Shown here one piece after another: positions 21,602 through 33,000 of a stretch of DNA of 64,000 nt. Source of the stretch: Isoetes taiwanensis (lineage: Eukaryota; Streptophyta; Lycopodiopsida; Isoetales; Isoetaceae); the NCBI GenBank assembly GCA_021234155.1, contig JAJEKV010000344.1, positions 62,001 to 126,000 on the forward strand, in the 5' to 3' direction. How positions within the stretch are numbered: the stretch's first letter is position 1; each line of letters begins with the position of its first letter. Position numbers and translations under genes: made by a program. Under the pieces are notes generated by a model. The model was not told where the DNA came from. It saw only the letters and a program-made list of their open reading frames with translations, and made no database searches.

Positions 21602-23139
21602 GATAAGTCTTTCCTCTGAAAGCAATTGGACCCAAGTGCCCCGAGAAAATTTGGAGTGGCTAGATTTTTCACCGACATCCCGAATATTGATCCGCCAATA
21701 TGGAATAAAAGCGTTTTGATTTTATGAGTGCCCTCGGCGCTTGGAACCTTGCAGTCGATTTTCCCTCTTGGAAATTCAGCTTGCTTTTTGAGGGGCTCTT
21801 TTTACTCCATACGCACCGGACAAAGCAGGGGACTCAACTCTCGAGCCACGTTGCCCATAACGGATGAGAGACAGGGGATTGAGAGCTAAAAAAGACAGGG
21901 ATTGAGAGCTAAAAGGGGTAAGCGAAGCAGTGGGGAGGGAAAGGCGGCTGAGAGACGCCGCGAGGGGAATCCGGAAGGATCGTGGAGTGGGCGGTGTGTG
22001 TATGAAAGAGATCCGCAAGGAAGCTTGAGAAGGGCAGAGTGAGCGAGAAGAGAAAGCAGTGATTCGGTCCGTAACGGTGCTTAATTTTGTCGAACAATGG
22101 GCTCACAAATTATCTGTGGCAGACCGGTGGGTTCTGAGATTCTTTAGAATACAACAGTTTACATATTAGGAATAGTCGTAGAGCCCTTTCTTTGAGTGCT
22201 TAGACAAATCCGCCTTTTTTCACGTACACTAACCGCCAGCTGTGGGAGCAAGGAGAATTAAGCCTGATTGCCAAACTCAGAAACGGGAGAGAGATGAAGA
22301 TCAAACTGTAGAAGTCGGATTCTCGCAGGAACCGAAGCATTTGGCGAGATCAGGCAGGGGCATATCGTGGGGTGCAGAGGCGGATCAGGCAGGGCCGGAT
22401 TTTGATTCCAATCTTGGACCGAATCAATCGCATCTCCTTTATATCTCTCGCTTTTCTCAAAGGCTGGAGATGGAGCACCATCTTGGGAGTTGCTACACCG
22501 CTAGGTCCACTGCAAAGCAGAGATCTACTGTAAGGAAGTCCGCGGGGAAGTGCTATAGCGCTTATCTTGAGAGATCATTTTGTAAGGGAAGTCCGCTTTG
22601 AAGCGCTATAAGTGCTTATCTTCAAGAAACGTTTCTCGACAAGAATAAGTTTGAAATGAGGCGATGCACATGGCTAGCAAAAGGAATGAGGGCCATACCG
22701 CCTAAATTTGCTCCGCCATAGCCATTAAGAAGCTCATCATTCCTTTTCGACGGGATTAGCGGTTGTAGTCTGCCTAGGAACCAGTGGTTTCTCCTTTCCA
22801 AGTGGTACAATAGGATGCTGCGGCACAAAGGTGTGTACCAAATTTCAAAATTCAAATATTGGGGGGAAAAAAGGGCGGGGTATAGAAACAATTAAATAAG
22901 TCACGTAGAGTGAGTTTTGAAGTTGTCATAATATTTGAATAAAGCATTTATTATTAGTTGTAAGGGTAAGTAGGGTAAATTATTTTTCGGTTGTTATAAT
23001 GTGCATTATAGGTGCATATGATGTCCATTAGATAAATACATGGGGAGGGGTTATTTATCATAAAAAATACGTAGGAAATTTATGGGGAGGGTAATTTTTC
23101 ATAGAAAATACATAAAATATTGTGTTTATTAAAAAATAC

Positions 23140-23480
23140 ATGGTATAGTATAGTGTGTGATAATACTAATGTGTGCTAGTATAAAATGCTAATGTGTGCT
23201 AATACTAAATGTGTGCTAAAACTAATGTGCGCTAAAACTAATGTGTACTAATGTATAAAAATGCTAATGTGTGCTAATACTAATTGTGGTAGTATAAAGT
23301 ACTAATTGTGTGCTAATACTAATTGTGGTAGTATAAAGTACTAATTGTGTGCTAATTGTGGTAGTATAAAGTACTAATGTGTGCTAATTAAGGTGTGCTA
23401 GTATAAAATTGCTAATGTGTGCTAATACTAATGTGTGCTAGTATAAAAACAATTGTTAAATACTAATGTGTGCTAAATAC
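23140..23480. repeat. Minisatellite, TAATGTGTGCTAATAC-type units
   Basis: The phrase GTGTGCTA(A/G)TA with spacers such as AAATGC and TAAAGTAC recurs more than fifteen times with irregular spacing of roughly 15-25 bp. Confidence 0.85.
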
Positions 23481-23554
23481 TAATGTGCTGTGAGAAAAAC
23501 AATAAACTATGGTGTGATAGAATAATAAACTATGGTGGAAAATTAGAAAGGCCC

Positions 23555-24190
23555 TCAAAACTTGCGTTTTTTGCTTTGAGCTGCCTTTCTCGACTCGCGA
23601 GTCGAGAAAGGCCTTCTGACCCCTAAAACCTGCGTTTTTCGCTTTGAGCTGCCTTTCTCGACTCGCGAGTGAGAAAGGCCTCCTCGGCCCTAAAACTGCG
23701 TTTTTGGCTTTGAGCTGCCTTTCTCGACTGGCTTGGTGAAAGGCAGCTCAAAGCCAAAAACACTGCCCTCGACTTCGCGAGTCGAGAAAGGTCCGAGGCT
23801 TCGTTCTCGACCCTCGAAACTCGTTTTTCACTTTGAGCTTCCTTTCTCAACCCCCAAAAGCTGCGTTTTTACTCTCAGATGCTTTTCTCGACCCACGAGT
23901 CGGAGAAAGGCCCATAAAAATTTTCTTGAAAAAAACTTTTTTTTTTCCTAGTTAAAAAAAAAAAAAAAATTTTTTTGGCTCGAAGTTACGTTTCCGACTC
24001 GCGAGTCGAGAAAGGCCATTAGGGGCCTTGAGGGTCTTTCTCGATTTCGAAGTCGAGAAAGGCCCTCAAAAAATTTTTTTTTTTTTTGCCTACTTAAAAA
24101 AAAGAAGGAATTTTTTTCCTTGTTTTTTGTTTTTTGGGCTCTAAGCTACATCGGAGGGGCCTTTCTCGACTTCGCTGAGTCGAGAAAGGC
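23555..24190. repeat. Palindrome-bearing satellite cluster
   Basis: Units of about 60 bp contain CTTTGAGCTGCC followed by CTTTCTCGACTCGCGAGTCG and AGAAAGGCC. The first full unit (23583-23612) is a perfect 30-bp palindrome centred on CG. Degraded versions follow near 23650, 23720, 23775, 23890, 23995, 24040 and 24165. Poly-A and poly-T runs (about 23940-23970 and 24065-24110) interrupt the array. Confidence 0.85.
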
Positions 24191-24707
24191 CTCATACCTA
24201 CATTCTTCTAAATGGCCCTTAGAACCTGGTTGTTTTCTTATTTGTATTATGTAGCATCACTTGCACTAACTTGATTTTGCCTTTCCCAATTACAAATCCT
24301 TGACGAAAGGACATGATCGGGAGCCATGTCAGGCTAGCGTGTTCAGATTTCTATTCTCTTCAAGTTGCTCTTGTGGCTTGGAACGCCTCAGACCTTGCTC
24401 TGTATGTTGTTCCCAGTAGGTGGTCTATGTGCAAAGATGATGTAATATTTGTGTCAGCCCGACCATCATGGTATCTTCAACCATTGTAAACCTTGGTTTC
24501 AATCTAGAACTTTGATTTCAATCTTTAATGAATTTCCTTTGTTTCAGTTGCATTGTTCTTGTTCTCGACTCGCTAATCAGGGAAAACTGGAGGAAAGCTT
24601 CGATGCAGAGTTCTAGACAAAAAATCGAAATTAAGGATAGTTTTCGGTTGGGGTGCTCTTTTTCATGTAAATTAACAGGGTTCCAAAAAAAAATGGGAAT
24701 GGAATGA

Positions 24708-24727
24708 GTCCCACTTTAATTAAATAC
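24708..24727 (-). repeat. Inverted repeat, right arm
   Basis: Exact reverse complement of 21075-21094. Confidence 0.75.
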
Positions 24728-24774
24728 GACTTTAAACCTTATGTTATAAAAATACGCTTTCATGAACTAGCAAA

Positions 24775-24868
24775 CTATATATTTGCATTGTATTATCTTT
24801 TGACACATTTGGCTCATACACATTATTCAATCTCATCTACCTATTCTTCACCATTCTAGAACTTCACA
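24775..24868 (+). repeat. 3' LTR, second part
   Basis: From GGCTCATACACATTATTC onward it matches the 5' LTR end with one visible substitution (CTACGTATT against CTACCTATT). It is followed directly by the ATATG target copy. Confidence 0.85.
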
Positions 24869-24873
24869 ATATG

Positions 24874-25238
24874 CCATATCAAAGGTGAATCTCCAAGGAG
24901 AAAAACAAATCAAATCACAGTCCTCAAATTGGATTGAATGATGAAATCATGGCCATCCAAATTAGGATGTGATGGAAAACAGACACAATCAAAACAATAT
25001 ATGTACAAAAATGATGAATGCATACATATAAAAATGGAAAACTTAACCATTAATTTTATAAGCTAAAACTTGCCTTGTGAAACCTGACTAATATAAATAT
25101 ACTAGTATTGCTGGGCAAACATTGGGAAGCTATCAATGATACATGGTCTTCATTAAGTCTTGTTTCATTCATTCAAACTTAATAACGATTTTGTTATGAC
25201 GAAATGCATGCTAAAGAAAAAAGAGCATAAGTAGGTGT
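24874..25238. other. No recognisable gene
   Basis: AT-rich DNA between two mobile elements. GTAGGTGTGTCTATAT (25231-25246) resembles part of the copia LTR, and may be a fragment of one. Confidence 0.4.
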
Positions 25239-27980
25239 GTCTATATCAAGGATAGGTTCTGTACGTACGAAATTATTTTTCTGGACGTATAAAATCTAAA
25301 AATACGTATTTTTAGGTAAAATACGTATTTTTCATATTTTTTCCCTCACGGCCGAAAAAAATTGGCTGAAACTGAAGGTTTAAACTTTTACGAAAAGTTC
25401 AAAAAAAAAAAAAAAAAATCGGATTTTTTCGGCGTAAGTTTAAACCTTTGTTTCGCTTATCGCATTTCGCGATAAGCCGAAGCATTTATTTCGCTTCACG
25501 AAAAAAAAATGAAAATCCAACCTAGGATATAAAAACACATAAGCACTATAGCAAGAGAGGACTGCAAATTACCAGCATGGCATATCACTGTTGGCACATG
25601 TTTCTAGAATGCCAATGATGCTTTGTCATATCAAATCTCTATATGAAGGCCAGAAATGTTGGGTCCCATAAATTTGCATAGATATGTCTAATGCAACATG
25701 GAGCACAAGAAAGCAGACCAAAAGCGGTCACTTTTGCAAGGAGCTTCAACATCCTGTAATTAGGGAACTTGGCGGAGATGGGATGTCAATGTTGGTTCTC
25801 CCAGCCCTTTTCTTGCCAAATGTACTTCTTGTGGAAGCAACCAAGTATGGCACAGGATGCGCAAAAGATAAGCGAGGTCTTGGCAATCTTCTATCTTTGA
25901 AGCCAATAAACCATGTGAGATGGAGGATTGGGGGAGCTTGATCTGTGGAAGATTGGTTTTCAACAATCTCTCTCTTTTGGAAGGCGGCAAGTTTTGGGCC
26001 TCACATAATATGTCTTCTAAACTTTCAAAGTTACAAAACGTGTTTCATATCTTACAAATGCGATCAAGGAAATAAAGAGTAAATTCCTTTCTTTGAGCTT
26101 ACCAACAATCACGCATCTAGTAAGAGGTATGTCATGATCTGCCTCCCATCAAAGAATAGCCCTGTTAAATAAAATTCAATTTACAACAAAAAATAAGACA
26201 CAAACAAAATAAATTCATATTCGTAAGTAAATGCGAGAAAGTTTCATCATACCTCAATCATAGAATGCGCCGGGAACTTTGGTTTACTATTGTGATATTT
26301 GTTGAACAAAATAATGTAAGACCGACTTCAAGCCCTTTTTGGACATTTTCGCGAAAAGCCTCTAAGCTTCCGCTCTCCATTTAACTTCGGAAAGGACATT
26401 AATCATTATGCAAGATAAATTGACATCCGGAGTCCCCAATTTTTGAACCAATATTTTGCCTCGGACAAGCACATTGTTCGCAAGATTGTTTTGAACGAGG
26501 TTTTGCATTGAGTCCGGCATTGCCGCCAATGTCGCTAAGATCCAATTACGCCATGGTTTTAAGGCTAGAGAAGCTTTAATCATTAATGTTTACTCTTTGT
26601 CTACACCGCAAGTGGTAAAGCTGATTCCACGAAGGTATAAGAAGGTCCATTCTCGATGGATTTGTAGAATCTGGATTTGCAAAGTAACGCACCACTTCAG
26701 GAGGGAGCTTTGACAACTGCTGAGAAAAACGTTGTAAGCCCTAGATTATGTTGCACCCTCACATTTCAAAAAGCTTAGTTATATATACGAAAGCAAAGAA
26801 CTCCAAGCTCTAGACGGGGGTCCCATTGTGAGACAAAAAATAGTATAATTGCAATCACATACTCCCGGATGCAATACTCCCCGGATGTCTTAGAGTCATT
26901 TTTGTCCTCTACATCACCTCGTTGACAACTTATCCGGGTTAAATTTTTTCTTACTGCATTCGTATGAAGATTTAACGACCGCCATGATGCCTTGTGATAT
27001 TTGAAGCGTTGGATTACAAGAAGCCACGGCCAGGAGCTCTTTTGTCATTCCATCTCAAAAACTAGAACAACAGAAATCCAAAATGCCGCTACTAGAAATG
27101 CTTACCATTTTATTTATGCCAGAGAGCTAATGGTCCTGCCAAGCAAAACCAAATTGGTGATTGAATGAGCTCGTAGGTGCCATTGACAAAAAGAAGAGAG
27201 TTAAAAAACCTACCGAATTAGGGTAAAGGATTGGAAGAAGCATTGACATTCAAAGTAAGCCACGCGGCACTGGATTACGATCGATTTCCACAAAACCAAT
27301 CTCAACATTTTCTCCTACAACATAAAAACAACAAATGCAAAGATAAATACGTTTACTAGGTAACAACTATGAGGCAACAAACTTTGAATTCGGAATTATC
27401 TTTTAGGATTCTGAAGAATCTGCTCCAGAACAAACCGCCGTAGCTCTTGTTAAGGCAATTGCACCCAAGCACGAAGATAAAACGAAGATGCCCTAATCAG
27501 AGTGCATCCATCCTTAAATTTAATCAAAAGTTTAAGGAACGGAGTCGAAATATCACAGCTTGTTCTGTCTATCTCGGTCGATTGGCGACGAATGCCATCT
27601 CCGTGCATTAATTTCAAGCCATTTCTAATTTCCATGGCCATCGATTTAATAAAATGCAGATCCAACGGCTTAATCTCATGCCACCTAAGATTTGACTGAT
27701 TTAGAATTGCTACGTGGATAGCCTAGAATTTCAAGGAAGGGTGCAAGCTTGGTTAGGCTGGCATGCTAAAAATTTTTGCGTGAGCGAAACCTTGATTTAA
27801 ACTACAAAACTTTTTCGCGATGTTTAAATGAAGGTTTTGCTTACGCGAAAAATTCCCGACGCTGGAATTTGTTTTTGCCGTATTTTTGACGTATTATACT
27901 TCAAATTTGTGCTGTATCATTCGAATAATACGCATTGAGTATAAAACGTATACAGTATTGAACCTATCCCTGGTCTATAT
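25239..27980. mobile_element. Non-autonomous hAT-type element, 2.7 kb
   Basis: The direct repeat GTCTATAT (25239-25246 and 27973-27980) is an 8-bp target duplication, typical of hAT. Termini are CAAGGATAGGTTC at 25247 and its inverse GAACCTATCCCTG ending at 27972, in the CAGGG style of hAT ends. Both subterminal zones contain foldbacks: GAAGGTTTAAACTTTTACG near 25374 against CGTAAGTTTAAACCTTTG near 25434, and GCGTGAGCGAAACCTTGAT near 27778 against its inverse near 27835. The interior has only short frames, the longest 85 residues (25684-25941), without recognisable BED or hAT dimerisation motifs, so it is non-autonomous or very decayed. Confidence 0.75.
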
Positions 27981-28725
27981 AGTATTTTATGTACTTATAG
28001 CAATGGTGCGTAACGGAAAATCTAAATGTTCAGATAGGAAACAAGATGACTTAATTAGCCTTTCTGAAGTACAATTAATTATAAGATTACTTAATTATAA
28101 AATTATAAGGTCACCAATCACCTTGGGTGGCTTTTATCATTTTTGGCACGTTTGCACAAATACGAGTTGAGACTTTGAAGCAATTTTAGGCTATCCACGT
28201 TGCAGGTAGATAAGACTTCTGTGCATGTAGAGGCCGCTAGAATCGTTGAATTTGATTCACGGTCCTCGAAATTCATTGAAATTCCAGCCTATCAGTGGTA
28301 ATGTTGGGAAGTTATGCCCGCCTTGGGAGAATTAGCAATCGAATTGATTTTCTAGAGAGCACAAATAGAATTGGGTCATCCCTGTGGCCTATTTTGATTT
28401 AGGACAACGGCATCTTCCTCATCATGATATGGCTACTAACATCCCTTTTTACATTGTCTCTGGAGATATCACTATGTGGTGATGGCAGTGCAGATAATTT
28501 AAGGTGGTGCTTTGTAGCCAGTACAAGCGAGCAAAAATGAAGTAAAAAAGTATTTGCCTAGCCGAGAGAAGTATTTTTTCCAGATGGAAAGCCAGAAGTT
28601 TAAGTGCTCTTTTGCAAACGCAATAGCAAACAGCTAGGGTTTTCTTATGCCTCCTGCAATCAGCGCCATCGCCACTATGTTTGACATTCAGGATTCAAGA
28701 TAAGGTAGACACGTCCTCAGAAGAA
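27981..28725. other. No recognisable gene
   Basis: TGAGACTTTGAAGCAATTTTAG (28167-28188) recurs at 38852-38873 in similar surroundings, which suggests an old shared repeat. Confidence 0.4.
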
Positions 28726-28840
28726 TTAAAAGAAGGGTGGTTGCTTAAAACTAGGTGGAGGACGTTAAAAGAACGGTGGTTGCTTAAAACTAGGTGGATT
28801 AAAAGAAGGGTGGTTGCTTAAAACTAGGTGGAGGATGTTA
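28726..28840 (+). repeat. Three tandem units of 34-39 bp
   Basis: TTAAAAGAA(G/C)GGTGGTTGC followed by TTAAAACTAGGTGGA starts at 28726, 28765 and 28799. Confidence 0.9.
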
Positions 28841-28857
28841 ACAGGCACTGATGAAGA

Positions 28858-28933
28858 TGATGGCACTATTAGTAGCATTCGTAAGGCATATGTAATGATG
28901 GCACTATTAGTAGCATTCGTAAGGCATATGCTC
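28858..28933 (+). repeat. Two tandem 38-bp units
   Basis: TGATGGCACTATTAGTAGCA followed by TTCGTAAGGCATATG starts at 28858 and again at 28896, with no difference seen over 35 bp. This is a recent slippage or duplication. Confidence 0.9.
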
Positions 28934-29712
28934 CTCCTCGAAGACCATTTTTTGCACGAATCTGGATTTTTGCTGGCATTTTCCTTGAAGACCGTTTTCT
29001 ATATGATTCATTGAGGTAAAATACTGGATGATGGTGAAGCAACAATCCATTTTTGATGCATCAACTTTAGGTTAACTTTTTTCTATGCATGCCAGTCTTA
29101 ATGCCCTATTTAACCTCACGTTATCAAAATTTTAAACTATAGAAAATTGGAAGTTTTTGTCAATTGCCTTGAGCGAAACTTTTCAAGCAAACATATAAGC
29201 TGAAATGTATCTACCCTCTTTTGCAAAGCATGTGCTGGTGGTGTAGTGAAACTTGCGTTCAATATGTTAGTATGATATTAGATTTTTGGCATATTTTTTG
29301 ATTTACACATTATAGGCACTATGGAAAGTACTTTTGTTTGAATAAATTTCCTTCTCGATAACCTAAATTAATCATCGGCATTGCACAAACAAAGGGTTAT
29401 AGAAGCTGGCATCAAGAGCTGCACCCTTTGCTTATTGGTTTATGTTAGCTAATCTTTCATTGTTTCCATGTAGGCAACATGCGGTTCTGATATAAGATGA
29501 AACAGGAGAAATTGTATTCGATCTCTATAGGCACTGGTACATATCTTCTATATTGGCAATTTTTTTACTTTTCCTTTTCCACATCTATGAACAATATATA
29601 ATTGTTGGGGGTTTATAGGTGATATATATCTGAAGTTATTCTCAGTTTGAGTCGTTTTATGTGTTTTGCACCTTATAGAAAGGGAAAGTGCACATATATT
29701 TTCATGTTGTGG
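28934..29712. other. No recognisable gene
   Basis: AT-rich DNA without a supported feature. Confidence 0.5.
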
Positions 29713-30019
29713 TATGGTCAGATTAATGGTTTGATGGTGGATTAGTTTTTTGTTAGAGGTAAATAAAATCATTTATAGTGTAAGTCAAATTTTGGCTGTG
29801 TCCATACCTGGTGTTGTGCCTGGGCATTGATTTTGCATGAGAGTAATAAAGGAAGCTTCCATTCAAGCGGGGCCAGACACACAAACACGTGGTCAGATTA
29901 ATGGTTTGTTGGTGGATTATTTTTTTGTCTCAGAGGTAAATAAAATCATTTATAGTGCAGGTCAATTTTTTGTTGTGTCCATACCTAGTGTTGTGCCTCG
30001 GCATTGATTTTGCATGAGC
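29713..30019 (+). repeat. Direct duplication, about 125 bp, 176-bp spacing
   Basis: GTCAGATTAATGGTTTG.TGG at about 29716 and 29892 begins two units. Both run through AGGTAAATAAAATCATTTAT and GTGTCCATACC to GGCATTGATTTTGCATGAG, with about ten differences. Confidence 0.85.
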
Positions 30020-30072
30020 AAGCAGGGCCAGATCAGGTCTGTTATGCAACATTTTTTAAAGTCGCCTTTGTT

Positions 30073-33000
30073 AATCCCATCGATCCGAGCCATCGGATCG
30101 TCATTCTGGGAAAGGACGAGCCCCTATATTAGGCTAGTTCCATTCTCAGGCCGGTTATCGGCGTCTTCTCACAGCAGCATTTTCTTCGTGCTCGTAGCTT
30201 CCTTTGGCTCCATCCTCTTTTCTCCTCTTTGGAGATTTGCTTTCTCTCTTTTTCCTTTTAGATTGCTCTTCCTCTTTTCTTCCCTTTTTAGATTGCTCTT
30301 CTTCTTTCCTTCCCTTTTGGCTTGCTCTTTCTCATGGTTTCTTGCAAGCACTTTCTTTGTTTTGCATGCTACGCGGAGGATTCAAAATATGAGCGTGATC
30401 TCTTCTTTCTTCAAGGCAATTTCTTCGTGAATCTTTGGCTGATTTTTGCATGTCAATTGAAGGCATCACTTTGTTGCATGCATCTAGTCAGATTGTTTTT
30501 TTTTGGATGGAACTCATCGATTGTTTTGTTTTTACATTGATTGCATGCAAATTATTTCCTCCACGGGGGCCACTAATGGTTTTGCAGCGACCCAGTATCT
30601 TTCTTTGCAGTATTTTGTTGCATGCAGGCGGATTTGATCGACAAAGATCGAAGCAATTCATAGAGATTTGGGCAGCCCCGTGATCCGAGACGCTTTCATC
30701 TTGCTTTGCGGTTTCTATGCATTTTACTGGGCGTGATTGATCTTCCTTAGCACACTTGCCTTGTGCATGCTGGCTGATTTATGCATGGCAATTGCTTGTG
30801 TAATGTTTTCGCATGCATCTCCGGTTCGGGGTTGTTTTTGGGTGGAATACTTGATTGTTTTTGTCTTTTGCACGATTCGGATGGTTGGCGTGTTAGGGTG
30901 TAGGTTTATCATCTTATGGATGAGGGTTCGAGCCATGGTACTATCAATCCATTTTGGATTCTTCAACATTTTTCTGGTATCTCTCGGATGGATCGCGGGA
31001 GGGGTTAGCGCACTTCTCCTCATTCTAGAATTGAAGTTCTATCTTGAGCTTGGGATTTCGATTTGATTCACCTTGCTGCCATCTTAGCTCTCTCCTCTTC
31101 CACCCAATTGTCCACGCACATCACCATCTCCACTCTTTTGTCCACCTGCCCACTTTGCTCATTTTCAGGCTCATCTATAGCGACATCACGGCTTCTTCTT
31201 CTCGGGCGCGTTATAGCTGGTGCCAGAGAACTTTTTAGCAGGCATCTGTGGCAGTAAGTTCTTGAGCAGGTTCTTATGCTCTCCTTCTTTATGCTCTCGG
31301 TATGTAGTGGTAGGGGCCATTCTGGCTATGTGCATCCGACCGAAGATTTTGGAAGGTATGGGTTTTTCTGTTGAATTTGATACATGCAGTTAACTTTGGA
31401 GCAACAAAATTGCATCCGGGGTCTATTGGTTGAGGTATATTGGTTTTGTTGGTGATCGATTCAATTGGCAAGCCATGCGAACTGGCAAGCCATGCTACTA
31501 TTTCCTCTTCTGTGTGCTATATTAGTTATTTGTTGTTGCAGTAATCGGCCTTTTGCATGCACGATGGCGGATTATATGATTGGTCTTGCAGCTCAAGAAT
31601 TTGCGATCTGAGAGAGTTTGATTCATTTGTGTTCACTAATTAGCGCATGCTCTGGGTTTAGTTTCCTTCTTTTTCCCCATCCTATCCTCTGTCTTTGTCT
31701 TGATCCGGCATGTCCAAGGCGGTTCCCGCCATTTTGATTGCGGATCCATGCCTGTGTTTTCTTTTACGGTTTTCATTTTTCAGCCCCTCTTTGTCTTGCC
31801 TCTCTTTTCGTTCTTCAAGCGGACATTCTAGAAGCTGGAACCCATTGGTCGGGCGGGACACCCGAGTTGTGCGAGAGCCGCATCTTGCGTGGGCGTGGTC
31901 ATTTGGAGCATTGGCGGGAGTATGGGCTGCTGAATTGTTCTTTGGTTCGCCCATTTTATAAGCGGCTCGGTTGTGAGGAACAAGGTCGCGGACCTTTTTA
32001 GGTTCTTAACCGATCTCGAAGGCTGGGCATGCGCCATCACGGGTCCATGATTGCGCTCTCCTATTTCCCAGCTTCCTCGTTCAAACACTTTTCCTTGGAT
32101 TTCCTTGCTCCTGCTACTTTTTGCGTTGACTACACCTAAGCCTAAGCCTAAGCCAAGCCTAAGCCTCAGCCTCGGCCTAAGCCTAAGCCTACGCCATTGT
32201 TTTTCTCACGAATCGGATCCGAGCTTCCTTTCTCCATTCTCCTCTGTTAGGTTGGATTTGGCCATTTTGGTGGGGCATCTTGTGAGCGAGGAGGTGAGAT
32301 GCAACATTTAGCCTCGGCTTTTTCTTGTTCTTCCTTTTCTTAATTTGCCCACAGCTCTCCGCCCGATATCGGAGGAGCGGTTGGATGTGTAGTTTTAGTT
32401 TACTTAGATCATGTCTAGAATTTGCTTTTCTTCTTTCCACCATCGGGTTTGCAATTCCAAGTCCATTTTAGCTCTTTTTTGTTTTGCAATGTAGTTCTTC
32501 CACTCCATGCAGCTATCTAGCCTCTTTGCATTTGCAGGTCGTGGAGTCCAAGTGACGCTCTCATGTTTGCCTATATGCATTTTGTTTTTCCACATATCTT
32601 CATATTGTCTACGTATACACCTGCATCCTACATTTACAGCGGGTTTTCTTGGATATTGCATCATGTTGTTGTGACTTGTTAATTGTATAAAGGACATTTA
32701 CTTATTTTTGCATTTTCTTTACTTGGGGAGAGGTCGATTGAGAACGCATTTATTTTCTCTAGGTGTTATATGGATGAGTTTTTATTTCTGAAGTTTTCAA
32801 TAAAATGATACATTTGCCCACTTACTATTGCCATTATTTACGGAAGTTCATATCAATGGATTTGGGGTTTGATTTTGAACGGGCTCATCTGGCTTGAATT
32901 CTGATCATGTATGCATTTGCCATTTTCGTCTTTTTTCATAACGCACATGTTCTTCGCCTTGATCAATACGCCAGTTTTCTTTTGGACCAAATTTCTTATA

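Larger units (their letters stand above)
19659..24774. mobile_element. About 5.1 kb inserted into the 3' LTR; class unknown
   Basis: The two halves of the 3' LTR are separated here. CTATAT occurs at both joints (19653-19658 and 24775-24780), which would fit a short target duplication. No transposase or retroelement domain is visible. The insert holds anonymous DNA to 21070, a polypurine stretch, a 20-bp inverted repeat (21075-21094 against 24708-24727), a TAATGTGTGC minisatellite and a cluster of TCGACTCGCGAGTCGA palindromes. It may consist of more than one nested piece. A tRNA-like B-box on the minus strand (GGGGTTCAAATCC, about 20482-20494) is isolated. Confidence 0.55.
17371..24873 (+). 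mobile_element. Non-autonomous copia-type LTR element with split 3' LTR
   Basis: The direct repeat ATATG (17371-17375 and 24869-24873) flanks the element, which fits a 5-bp target duplication. The 5' LTR starts TGTTAGAATATAGG at 17376 and ends TTCTAGAACTTCACA at 17585. A primer-binding site for initiator tRNA-Met follows. The interior, about 1.9 kb, has no recognisable protease, integrase or reverse transcriptase. A purine tract precedes the start of the 3' LTR at 19513. The 3' LTR matches the 5' LTR up to GTGTCTATAT (19658), then is interrupted, and resumes near 24775 through GGCTCATACACATTATTCAATC to ACTTCACA at 24868. It would have needed enzymes from another element to move. Confidence 0.85.

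Noticed and set aside
23140-23480. Regularly spaced repeats considered as a CRISPR array
   Set aside because: Units are irregular, low complexity and without unique spacers, and the DNA is plant nuclear; it is a minisatellite.
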